From Paraphysomonas bandaiensis (taxonomy: Eukaryota; Chrysophyceae): 64,000 bases of DNA. The translations under genes were made by a program, and so were the position numbers. The DNA lies in assembly GCA_965644295.1 (NCBI GenBank), contig CBFFRP010000016.1:1-64000 (forward strand), given 5' to 3'. The notes below the pieces were generated by a model, which saw only the letters and a list, made by a program, of their open reading frames with translations, searched no databases and was not told the DNA's origin. This document shows, one piece after another, positions 1 through 10,710 of this stretch; the stretch's first letter is position 1, and each line of letters begins with the position of its first letter.

Positions 1-151
1 TATCAATGGAAAGATTAAAAAAATTTGCTAATTTAAAAGTATAGGAATATCATTCTATTCAAAATATTTTTTCAAAATATTTTATTCTATTCAAAATTAT
101 TTATTATAAAATATTTTATAATCTAAGCATATATTATACAATATGGACAAG
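1..151. other. AT-rich flank of the satellite
   Basis: Very AT-rich sequence with homopolymer runs lies before the tandem repeat. I see no gene in it. Confidence 0.6.
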
Positions 152-1121
152 CTGACTGGTAGTAGGTAGTAGGTAGGGGTTGTCCAGGAGGGAGGCCTCG
201 GTAGCCTACTGGGTGATGTCAAGAAGCTCACGGAAGAATACATTACAGCATCCTCTGGGTCATTAGGGTCAATCATGGGATGAGTACTGGGGCTCTCCTG
301 ACTGGTAGTAGGTAGTAGGTAGGGGTTGTCCAGGAGGGAGGCCTCGGTAGCCTACTGGGTGATGTCAAGAAGCTCACGGAAGAATACATTACAGCATCCT
401 CTGGGTCATTAGGGTCAAGCAAGGGATGAGTACTGGGGCTCTCCTGACTGGTAGTAGGTAGTAGGTAGGGGTTGTCCAGGAGGGAGGCCTCGGTAGCCTA
501 CTGGGTGATGTCAAGAAGCTCACGGAAGAATACATTACAGCATCCTCTGGGTCATTAGGGTCAAGCAAGGGATGAGTACTGGGGCTCTCCTGACTGGTAG
601 TAGGTAGTAGGTAGGGGTTGTCCAGGAGGGAGGCCTCGGTAGCCTACTGGGTGATGTCAAGAAGCTCACGGAAGAATACATTACAGCATCCTCTGGGTCA
701 TTAGGGTCAAGCAAGGGATGAGTACTGGGGCTCTCCTGACTGGTAGTAGGTAGTAGGTAGGGGTTGTCCAGGAGGGAGGCCTCGGTAGCCTACTGGGTGA
801 TGTCAAGAAGCTCACGGAAGAATACATTACAGCATCCTCTGGGTCATTAGGGTCAAGCAAGGGATGAGTACTGGGGCTCTCCTGACTGGTAGTAGGTAGT
901 AGGTAGGGGTTGTCCAGGAGGGAGGCCTCGGTAGCCTACTGGGTGATGTCAAGAAGCTCACGGAAGAATACATTACAGCATCCTCTGGGTCATTAGGGTC
1001 AAGCAAGGGATGAGTACTGGGGCTCTCCTGACTGGTAGTAGGTAGTAGGTAGGGGTTGTCCAGGAGGGAGGCCTCGGTAGCCTACTGGGTGATGTCAAGA
1101 AGCTCACGGAAGAATACATTC
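152..1121. repeat. 146-bp tandem repeat, about 6.6 copies
   Basis: Units begin at 152, 298, 444, 590, 736, 882 and 1028, an exact 146-bp period; the last unit is cut off near 1121. Copies are almost identical. The first differs from the rest at a few bases near 272-276. Each unit opens with short TAGTAGG subrepeats. The period is not a multiple of three, so no single frame is kept from copy to copy, although one reverse-strand frame is open within a unit. The length is close to one nucleosome core (146-147 bp), which is typical of satellite DNA in general. Confidence 0.97.
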
Positions 1122-1588
1122 TAGTTTGACTAACTTAAACTTCTCTTACAACGATCTTAATCATCTGAAAATGGTCATTAGTCAATAGTCTAACTAGTAT
1201 GTCTAGCATTCATCTAGCTACTAAATCGGTGCAGGTTTTTAACGCCTATTGCTAAATAAAAGACTTTCAATATACAGTCATTTAAGTTTTACCCATCCAC
1301 ATGATGATACGCTTAATACAGAATGCAAATTATTACTGGTCGAAATTCACTAATCGATTTCATATGTGGCACACAATGGAAACAGTCTAAACACTCAAAA
1401 ATGTTATATTCCGAAATTTAGTGGATGTAGGGAAATCTTACAACCTCTTAAAATTACAACGCTACATCATATTATTAACGTATACGAAATCAAAATATTT
1501 ACTTTCCTCATTGACAGCTACGGTAGAAGCACTAAACTGGCGTGATAATCTCACGCAAAACCTCGTCGTAGGACTGCATATGTAGATG
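1122..1588. other. Intergenic spacer with a half hairpin element
   Basis: This is the spacer between the satellite and the 3' end of CFAP251. Apart from the half copy of the inverted-repeat element at about 1213-1275, I see no gene. Confidence 0.5.
1213..1275. repeat. Half copy of the hairpin (MITE-like) element
   Basis: This stretch matches one arm of the 132-bp inverted-repeat element at 33700-33831 (shared core GTGCAGGTTTTTAACGCC followed by TATTGCTAAATAA). The second arm is missing: after about 1275 the sequence is unrelated. It is therefore a truncated copy or a related solo arm. Confidence 0.75.
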
Positions 1589-4500
1589 CTACAACGTGTT
1601 TGCACTCATATTTTCAAAGCCCAACAAGCGGCATGCAAAAGAAGTTGAGTCAATATCAGAGATATCATTAGCTTCATCGTCTTGGGGCTTCCCACCCAGG
1701 AGTGTAGCTATGCATTGCTCTAAATCTCGAGGCGCCATAGACTCTCCTTCCGATTTCAATAACTTTTGTAACTCCGACCAGCTCACTGCCCCATCGCTAG
1801 ATTCATTTAACCTGACAACAATAGTGAAACAAGACGTGATATTAGTGGGAAAAACCTTTGTCCGATAACCTCGAACGCTGAATCTATGTCACTGCTGCTT
1901 AGAGCATTTACAGGGCGGTGATTTATATAAAGTTTAATAACATCATCGAGCGATATATCATCTTGTGCGTAACCCGTAACCATAAAGTTTTTATACCGTA
2001 CCTTTAACCATGTTATATATAGTACACACAAGAAAAACAGTCATCACCTCATTACACATATTTTCAATTTCCTCTTCAGTAGGGTAATATCCTACGGCAC
2101 GCATTAGAGATGCAATTTCTTCCACTGGTATCCTCCCTACTCAAAGTTATTAATTTCATTTCTTTTCAAAATATTGTGATACCAGTTACAGCACGAGATT
2201 CCATTGTATTTTCGCCTTGATTCCGCAATTGACACAGATAAAAATAGTCGATTATATCGTTGTGAAGTTCACCGTCACTGCCACCCTCTAGTAGGTCAAG
2301 AAATGTTGATAACGTCTCGGCACCAGGGGGAGGGAGAGCTCCGCAATCAATAGAAAACATTCCCACAGTTAAGTCGGCACCACCAGCAGTAAAAAGATAT
2401 TTTCCATCGTGTGATGTACAAATACCAGAAATTCTGCCGGGGTGAGCAACCAGACCCATTACCTAACCGTACAAAATGATACCAACTACAAGTACATTTG
2501 CATCGGAAACCTGCGTAGGATTGCCAGTTAATGGTAGACATCCGATTCCAACGATACGTTCTGCAGTGGAATACACGTAGTGACTGGAAACACCATCAAT
2601 GTTTAGAACGAGCAGCCTGTTTGGAGGACCACCGAATGTAGGAGCCAAAGTAGTTTTGCGACATTGTTTCGAGTCAGCATTGAACTCCTTCAATTTAAAC
2701 TCGTCATTGGCGACAATAAACCTGTGGGAGCATAAATACTTCAATTCAGAAATTGGTCAAACTACCTATCCTCAATATCATCATCGATATGTGGATGCCA
2801 TACAATTGCAGTTGGTCTTGCAGTTAACTCCACTCTCGTTGCCCCAGGGTCAAGCAAATGAAGACCATTTTTCACTGACGACCGCGCTAAGTCATATTCA
2901 ACACAGTGTCTGTAGGTGTATAAATAATAGGAACCGATAATACTAAGATACAAACCTGTCTTCTCCAACAGAGATTAAGACCTCTCCGGTCTCGCGCATG
3001 CCGAATTCAATGCCTGTTACTGCACTGGAGTGGGCTAAAGCACGACCTATATATATATAGGCATCTTTGGACATGTTAGAGTGGTAGGATATATCGTCAT
3101 CGTCTTCGTCTGCCGCTGAACGCTGACCACTTAATTCAGTTCTAGTGCAAATATTACAACAAAGATGTACACGTATTGTCACACCTTTTAAGTATAATTA
3201 CATGGTTAGAGCTATCGTATGCAGCCATGTACTGCCCACTTGGACTAAATTTTAAATGCACGATGGGCTCTCCAGAAGGTGAAAATGACATTACTTCTTC
3301 AAACGTATCACAATTTAAAAACTTTATATCCCCTGATGTAAATCCGACTGTAATGAATTCTCCAAGCGGGTCAAATGAAATGCATTGAGGGCGCAAAAAC
3401 AGCCTGAAATACAACATAAACTATGTGGTCCATTAATAGCGTACGTACTTTTCTGGAGCCCGTAGCCTGGTCGCCGAATTCGCTGTTAGGGACTTGACAG
3501 CCCTTGCGTTAAATTCTTTTAAATTCATCAACAGCTTCATATCGTAGTCCCAAACTTGTAGTATTCCATTGGAGCAGCAAATGGCCACCAGGGTCTTAGA
3601 AGGATGACAACATAAGTCACATACACTATCAGCCATACCCTAGAGGTGCGTCATACACAGATCGAGCTGATATTCTACACACACCTGAACAAGTAATGTT
3701 CCCCTCCTGTCATCGGGGCTAACTTCGTCATAAACGGAACTCTCAACACCTAAAAATAAATAAGAGTTGCAATATCACAGCAATAAATCTAGGTGACGCA
3801 CCCACAATGAAAGCCTCGGCCGTACCAACCTATAAAAATTTCATCAGAATAACAAGTTAACATCAGTATCACAATGACCATGAAATCAGGGACCCAAAAG
3901 TGCATGCCAGGTCCACCTCCTTCACCATCAGGAAATGGACATTTTTGATTCGAAAAAGACAGCGATGTCACAGGTCCGGCAGCAAGATCTTCGAACCATG
4001 CTTCCAAACGACGGGAAAAGTCGTAAAAACGCACTGCTCCGTCTGAGCAAGCAATGACAAGGTAATCGTTGGCAGTTGTCATTGTATTTATTGAACAATC
4101 AACAAGTCGTATAACCTGAAATTCATGAAACAAAACATTGTCTATAGTAGATAAATATACGTACTTTAGATGCCATTTTCATATTGCGATCGTTTGGGTC
4201 ATCGAGAAGAACAGTGGAAAATTGATTGCCCCAAACAACAACAAAACCTTCATTTGTTGCTGTTAAGGCATTTCCACTGTCAGAAAAAAAGATCGTTGAG
4301 GTGAACTTTCCGGAATAGTGTCCAAAATCAGTCTTAGATACTTTTCCTGTATACCCTTCCAGCTTGAACTCTTCCCAATCCCAGAAACATACAGTTTTGC
4401 TCCCGGTTGTAGATATCTCTGATTGCTTAGATGGATTAAATCTGATTTCATAATGATGATCTGGAGATATTACGGTTTCTCTCAGAAGTGGGGTATCCGT

Positions 4501-5099
4501 CTCTCTCGTCCATGCCCATACAGCTATTTCTTGTTTCGATCCCTGAAAAAAAGAGATATATCACTACAACCAATAGATAACAGGCACGAGGCTACAATAA
4601 GGAAGGTAATCACGAAGAGCTAGTACAGTTTGATTTGCCTTATTAATGGTTATGTCACACTTACTGGAGCCGCAACACTCAAGGTGCAGAGAAATAGAGC
4701 ATCGTCCGAAATATCAACGGACTCCACACCGAGTGGATGCGGTGAGAATAAAGTTTTCACCGGAGCCCCCGAAAGAGAGTCCCAAACCACTAATATAGAA
4801 TCTGTTCCAGAGTCAGCAGTAACAATCCAGCGCTTATCTTTACTGACTGCACAGCAAGTTATAAAATTACAGTGTCCCTGCAGAACAGTTTGTGTCCTGT
4901 ACTCATAGTCGTATATTATGCCGGAGTGAGCAGACACACAAAATAGAGCATTTCGTCCACTTTTAGTGAGACTTTTAACACCCCCGACAATATCTTTGCT
5001 GAAGCCAAACATCCATTGCACGCACTGTTATGGAGCGCATATTAAATATCGTCATAAACATAAGCGAATACAAACCAACGCATTGGAATTGTCTGCCAT
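1589..5099 (-). CDS. CFAP251: CFAP251/WDR66, calmodulin- and spoke-associated WD40 protein
   Basis: This WD40 protein sits at the base of radial spokes in the calmodulin- and spoke-associated complex. I can join 15 exons in frame from the ATG at 5099 to a TAG at 1589, giving 934 residues. Family hallmarks in order: QWMFGFSK at the start of the first propeller; WIVTADSG; VRFYDFSRRLEAW; VEYDLARS; FIVANDEFKLKEFN; GLVAHPG; DYFYLCQ; MRAVGYYPTEEEIE; and a C-terminal EF-hand-like region with LYINHRPV. The long acidic N-terminal extension of animal WDR66 is absent; exon 1 codes only eight residues. Most introns are 33-52 nt (33 nt at 2463-2495), and one is 122 nt. The family call is firm; individual splice sites are inferred from frame and homology. 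Confidence 0.95.
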
Positions 5100-5559
5100 T
5101 CTCCTAGTACCAAGAAACCTCACAAAACTGAGCTTTACGAAGAGTTACGCTATGTATGTAACTCGCAGCACATGCATGTTATTGTGGATCTGTTATGAAC
5201 TGCTCTGTACAGGGGGGTTGGGGTCATACACACAGTGACAGTGAGATGCAGTCTACAGCCACATTCATATACAAGGCACACAGTATACTGTGCGAAACTG
5301 CCAGAGTGTATACTCCACTGTGTAGATATAAGAAATACACGATTTTAGAGGTGATGCTTCACCAAATCCCGCAATTTTATACTTTTTCTTCTTTTTTTCT
5401 CCAGATTTTTCAAAAATTTCTATATTCAAAATCCCATTCGCTGCTGATGTGAGTGGTACTCGTATACAGCAGTATACGGTGTTATACGACGTAGTACCAC
5501 AGCTTTTTGTGCGGAACGGGCTACTGAAATATAGCGTTGGTATTATGCAAGTACAGACT
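5100..5559. promoter_or_regulatory. Upstream region of CFAP251
   Basis: This is gene-free sequence upstream of the CFAP251 start. It holds a perfect copy of the recurrent near-palindrome (GTATACAGCAGTATAC, 5462-5477), about 365 bp from the start codon. A promoter role is inferred from how often the motif recurs upstream of other genes. Confidence 0.35.
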
Positions 5560-6409
5560 GCTGATTGGCTAGCGGTGTTGTTGGATCAAGCGTCTTTGCG
5601 TGGATCCTCCAGTGGACCATACCATGCATCAACTACATTGGAGAGATTCACTTTCACTAAGTCCTTCACAATGGAATCAGATAGCGATCACGACAAACCT
5701 ACTTTCATGCTTCTTATGGTCTTCACACAGAGAGGGAGAGGGGCAAGGGGGCGCTCATGCCGCTAAGTGGGCATGTTGATCTCCTCGTCTACATATTGGC
5801 TCCTGACCGTCTTCTTAATGTGTTTCTTTTACACTAATTCTTATGGATTCCTATATATGTCAATGACGCTTCTAACATCCTCCGCAGTCAACCCATCGCT
5901 GACTAGGTTCATGGCGTCGAGTTCTGTGTTAATCCGAACTCCTCATAAGATCCAAAGACTCTCTTGCCTTATAGTTACCTCGCGTTCCTTCATTGAAACG
6001 GTTGTTACATCGACAGTTCTTTGTTCCCACTCTTTCACGTCAAAACATCTACCTTGTTGCGCCTATGGAATACAAGTTCTCTATCCAGTAAGCATAATGT
6101 ATATGACACTCCCTGACTGTAGAGTGCTGGGTACAGGTCTTCTACATCTGCTGGACACAGCAGATTAGCATGTAAAGAACTTCTCCTATCCAACGCATAT
6201 CCAGACAGTCCGGCTACTGTGCAACCACAAATCGCTTGCTGTACTTTACTAATCACAACAGCACATATTACTTGATTGTCCATCAATACTTTTCAAACAC
6301 TCGAAGATCTCTCCTCTAGAAGCAAAAACGTTGAGAACTATATCGAAACACTGTTTTTCTTGTGGTTCCAGATTACAACATAAGAGTGGGCTTCAAATTT
6401 TGCACTCAT
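5560..6409 (-). pseudogene. Decayed protein-coding gene, family unknown
   Basis: The reverse strand carries several protein-like segments that fall in different frames and are broken by stops. They begin with an ATG at 6409 (MSAKFEAHSYVVIWN). A segment with CFDIVLNVFASRGEIFECLK follows. Next comes a segment with ICAVVISKVQQAICGC (about 6035-6286), then one with RTVDVTTVSMKEREVTIRQE, then LDAMNLVSDGLTAEDVRSVI, and finally KDLVKVNLSNVVDAWYGPLE. No plausible intron pattern rescues all the stops. I do not recognise the family. A copy of the dispersed repeat lies directly upstream of the start. It could instead be several short exons of a real gene with sequencing errors. Confidence 0.4.
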
Positions 6410-6475
6410 GCTTCATAGATTACTACCATTGTGGGCCCTTTTACTAACAGTTGTTCTCGCAACTACTGTTCATAT

Positions 6476-6945
6476 CCTCAACAAAGTCGGACTCGCACCT
6501 TTTCGTGGTGTTCTTGAGAGAAGTACCGGAGAGATTTCTCCGGGAAACTAACATGAGTCACAAACAGTGATAGCAGATAACGTTCTGCCCACTCATAGCC
6601 GAGTGCTTATGTGGTACAAGGAACACCAATAAGTGTCACTTGTGTAGACGTCTTTGGGCCCTGACGAATAAACGGGCATCCCGGAATGGGCCCACCTGAA
6701 GGGAAACCGGGGTATTGGGCTTCCTGCTGAAGTCAAGCATCCGGGATGTTCACCTTAAGGACTCAAAAGAGCCTGAAGTCAGCAGATGTCAGGTATATCA
6801 ACATTCTGCTTGCTCACGGCGTTTGATTTGAGTGATAGAGTGAATGTGGTTGCACCTTGGTGCTTGCGGTGACGCAAAAGCAGCTTCCGTGGCGTTAAAT
6901 AGTAGGATAATAGAGTGTGTACGTTTGTACTAGTTAGTTACAGGT
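6476..6945 (+). mobile_element. Dispersed repeat, copy 1
   Basis: This copy starts at the sharp end CCTCAACAAAGT and runs through the shared blocks TTTTCGTGGTGTTCT, CTCCGGGAAACTAAC, CCACTCATAGCCGA, AAGTGTCACTTGTGTA and GACGAATAAAC. It ends around a distal block with GACGCAAAAGCAGCTTCCGT. Other copies or fragments lie at 14640-14800, 19917-20203, 32966, 34895, 61435-61895 and 62694-62943. No conserved reading frame is visible, so it looks non-autonomous. Confidence 0.85.
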
Positions 6946-7496
6946 AGACGTCTATCTAGCTTAACAAGTTTCATCTACCTACTAAGCTCGGGCTGATTCT
7001 AATAATCAAAAGACAATTCGCTTCGTAGATACTACAGATATTTTTGTTACAAGAAGTTATGGTGTTTCCCTACACCTACAATACGATGTACCTCATGTTT
7101 GCAAAAATCGAAGAGGTAAGCCAGAACTTGGATTATATATTTGGACTTTTCTTATGTACTATTAAATATCCTGGTGCTAAACCACAATATTATACTTTTG
7201 ATATGAAACCTCAACATCACCACTTAAAGAACAGGAAAATGCGAACACTGATACCCATTTCCTGATATATTTTCGATGAGTGAACAAAACTTTAGCTATG
7301 TAAAAAGTACTTTTCTTTTATAAGAATATATTATGATTGGTAACTATATATGAAACAATATTGTACTTCCTATAAATGAATAGTCATGCATGCAAATGAC
7401 AATCTAGCTACTCATGTGTGTCGTGTACATACGGTATCATGGTACGTTACATACGCACTAAGTAATAATCGAGGAAGCCAAGTTCTCATACATATT
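6946..7496. other. Gene-free spacer
   Basis: AT-rich spacer between the repeat and the 3' end of the next gene. I see no supported gene. Confidence 0.5.
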
Positions 7497-10212
7497 TTAG
7501 CATATCGTGCATTGACACCCAGCAGAGCCCTGATGATTCGCCATGGCAGTCTGCATTTCACTCATTTGCTTTTCAAGTTTCGACACTTTACTTTCCAAAT
7601 CTCCGACCTACACATTAGTTACACGACACTGCTACAAATCGCTAGATTCAACATTTCACCTTGTTCTGTAGAGCCACCATGTCCTCTGCTTGCTGCACCC
7701 TCGCTTCAGCAGCCTCCGAATTCAAGGTGCCACTTTGTACCATTCCCGCTCTCACTGCTGCTGCTCTAGATCCCGGCTTCGTAGCAGACTGCTTTTCCGT
7801 GGTAGTAACCTTAGACATCATCACAGACCCAGCAGGCATCGAATCTCCACCTGGCTCATCACTGCCAATGGTTTCTACTTGGTCCAGAACTTGATTGAAT
7901 ACCACCCCACCTACTCCAGAGGCAATGGCATCTGTTGGCACTTCCACACCGGCAACCTTGAGTTCCTTTGTTACTTTTACAACCCCGCCGACATCAGGCA
8001 TGTCCACATTATCGGCCAGTGCTCTGATACCTGACGCGACCGCCTCACCGACCCCATATCCTTCTTTAGAAGAAACCTTAGTAACTGACCCCTTTTCTCC
8101 CCCAGGAGGAGTCCCATCCTCCTCTGGGTTGATTAGATACCAACCCGGTGCCTGGTTATCATAGGCCATCTACAAACACGAAGTGAGAAAAATCAAGCAA
8201 AAAAATATCAGACAAAAGAATAACAACAGCAGTACCTTTTCAAAAAAGCCTTGCTCGCGGAGCTTCTCAATCAGCTGGTCTTGTTCGGTCGATGTGAGAA
8301 AAGGGTTCGTGATGTAGGTGTTGAACTCATCATCGTCGCTCGTCTTATAGGCATCGTAGATACCTTTCACACATTCAACCCCGGTGGAAAGAAGACCCAA
8401 AGGGTTACCCATCCCGATGTCGATGACAGCTTTTCCAGCTTTAGCCAGGCTGAATCCCATTTTGAGCCACTTACTCCACTCCTTTGATATAATGGGATAC
8501 TCATAACCAGTGTGCACACACTCGAAGTGAAGAATAAGAGTCTTTCGTAGAGTTCCGACAACCTGAGATAAATGAGTAATCGTCTCGTATACACATGGTA
8601 CATTAATTCACCTCCAGCCGTTTAGGACTAGGAAGCTTCTTCACAATATCTCCCACAAAATCTTTGACTGCAGAAGTAATGAGAATGACAAGAAATCGTA
8701 ACTGCTTATACGCACCATCAGCAATGTTGGCATCTACATAGGCTATGACATCTTCAAAGTTGGCACAACTCTCCGCAACCTTAGTATTGAGCGCATCAAT
8801 ACGAGCCTCCATCGAATCAACACGTGTCTCAAGTGATAACAGAGAGCGCCTGGGGACAGACAATGATTAAGAAAAGGAGTTCTGGACAGGATAGTTCTAC
8901 GAATACCCGGCATAAAAATCTTCAATAGCTGTTACCATCACAGTACTCGCAGGTTTAAGAGATATTATGTACTCCATATGCGGTGTTAGAGCTTCGGTTG
9001 AAGAGAGATAGTCTTTAATATTAGAAAGCTCCGCGATGCATGCAGGCAAATAAGCAGCTTCACAAGATTTCATCACCTACGTGGAGTCAAATACTGAAAA
9101 GCAAGATACTGTTGACACACCTCAATCAAGTAACCCAGCAACTTGTCCGCCGCATCAGGGGGATTTTTCGCTTGTCCAGCGTTGGCAATACATCCAGCGA
9201 CAGCATACGAGGCGCCGTTGATGCCTTTACCAGCTTTCACAATATCTCCGATTAGTGGGTAGATTTCCTCAGGGGCCACTTTAGCGATCTCCTTTAATAT
9301 TCCAAGACTGATTGCACCCATCGCAGGGGCCTCAGTAATTTTCTGTAAAACCGTAGATATATAAGGTACTAGCTGCTTCGCATCCCGTGAAGCCACGTTG
9401 TTGACAATGGATGCAACATGCATCCAGTTCAATGAAAACACCTTATCTAGGTGCCGGTGAATGCATTCTGGATTATTAGTGTACAATTCCGGCATAGACA
9501 TGAAGGTAAATATTAAATCATCATAATCACCAGAGGCAATTATGTTCATGATATCCATTCCACTATCTTTCATACATTCTTTGTTGACATTAGCCATTGA
9601 GGTGAATGCTGCTTTGCAAGCATCCTTCAATTTCTTGGGGTAGTTCCCAGTCATGAATGTAGAAAGCACATGCATAGCATTCGGAATTGTGGTGCTTCCA
9701 GAATACGGTAATACACGCAGCAATGTGCACAGCATTTCACATCTCTCAGTGGACGCCTGCTCGTCTACATACACACCTTTTTCCTCCAGAGTCAGCTCGA
9801 GGGCAGAAAATTTCTCAAGCAGATCATAGGCACCAGGAGCAGCAGTGCTAGCAAAGGCTTGAGTAGAATCAAACATACAGCAAGTGCTCAGTATATTGGC
9901 TAACTTGTTGGCCCACTCTTGCTTTCCATTATAGGAAGACTCGCCCTCAATATTATCATCTGGCTGTGAGCCCAAATAATAAATGGTTGCATACATATCT
10001 TTCAAGTGACCAGAAAGGGGTTTTCCATGGGCTGGATTGGAGCATGCCCACAAAGAAAATGCCTCAGATATAGCATGTCTCGTTTCCCGTGAGTTGTTTT
10101 CGTCTTTCATTGCTTGCAATATATCTGACAGTTTCTCTTTAGCGAGCTCGCCTTTAGTCGACCGCTGGACGGAGTGCTCCAGGCCAAGAGTTTTCAACAT
10201 CTCAGTATCCAT
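7497..10212 (-). CDS. Helical-repeat protein with C-terminal CaaX-like box (possibly Melted/VEPH-related)
   Basis: Six exons join in frame (10212-9121, 9076-8907, 8849-8612, 8562-8236, 8169-7660, 7607-7497) to give 815 residues. The first ~450 residues are all-helical and ARM/HEAT-like. Their pattern resembles the N-terminal repeats of Melted/VEPH1, for example CIHRHLDKVFSL and IYPLIGDIVKAGKGI. This is a weak resemblance judged by eye. A short coiled coil (LETRVDSMEARIDALNTKV) follows, then a hydrophobic/amphipathic stretch and a low-complexity region. The end is a heptad segment, VGDLESKVSKLEKQMSEMQ. The last residues are GCQCTIC, so the final CTIC fits a prenylation CaaX box. No PH domain is seen. 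The start shares a divergent upstream region with IFT74. Confidence 0.85.
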
Positions 10213-10710
10213 TGTTCGCTCTATGTACTATGAGTAGTGTGTAATATAGTCGGCAGGAATTTGGTGTTATACTATGCAACCTCACCAAATCTGCTGTTGA
10301 CCTCTCGTGGTGTGGTATATCTTTGCAACGTGCTGTGGTTGTTTGTGTACTGCTGTATATGTATATCGGTATGGCATGGTACAGCAGTATATGCGAACTG
10401 TGTGTATGAATGTACTGCTGTATGTAGTTCAGTACGGCAGTACAGTCCATGCGTATATATGCGTGCAATCCGTAACCGGATATAGAGATACGGATGAACA
10501 TATCCGGACAGCAGCAACTCACACATAAAACGTTACATGAATCTGATAAGATGAGAGCGTGGCGCTATCTGGTTGACTCATTCAAAATTGTGATCTTGTC
10601 CTGTTAAATAACTACAATATAAGACTGAGGGTTGAAGTATCTCCTTGTTGTGCACTATTGAGATATCAGTAACATAAGAGTGTGGTATTAAGCTGTTTAT
10701 TTAATTCAGA
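10213..10710. promoter_or_regulatory. Divergent promoter region with four 12-mer copies
   Basis: This 498-bp region separates two head-to-head genes. It carries the recurrent near-palindrome at 10347-10358 (GTACTGCTGTAT), 10379-10390 (GTACAGCAGTAT), 10412-10423 (GTACTGCTGTAT) and 10432-10443 (GTACGGCAGTAC). The density is far above chance and lies between two starts, so a shared regulatory element is likely. Confidence 0.55.

Noticed and set aside
152-1121. CRISPR-like array
   Set aside because: The 146-bp units are contiguous with no unique spacers, and the genome is eukaryotic; this is a satellite.
152-1121. Coding tandem repeat on the reverse strand
   Set aside because: One reverse frame is open within a unit, but 146 is not divisible by three, so the frame shifts at every copy and soon hits stops.
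10272-10528. Overlapping ORFs in the divergent promoter region
   Set aside because: They arise from alternating purine/pyrimidine tracts (TATG, GTAC) and lie between two well-supported starts.
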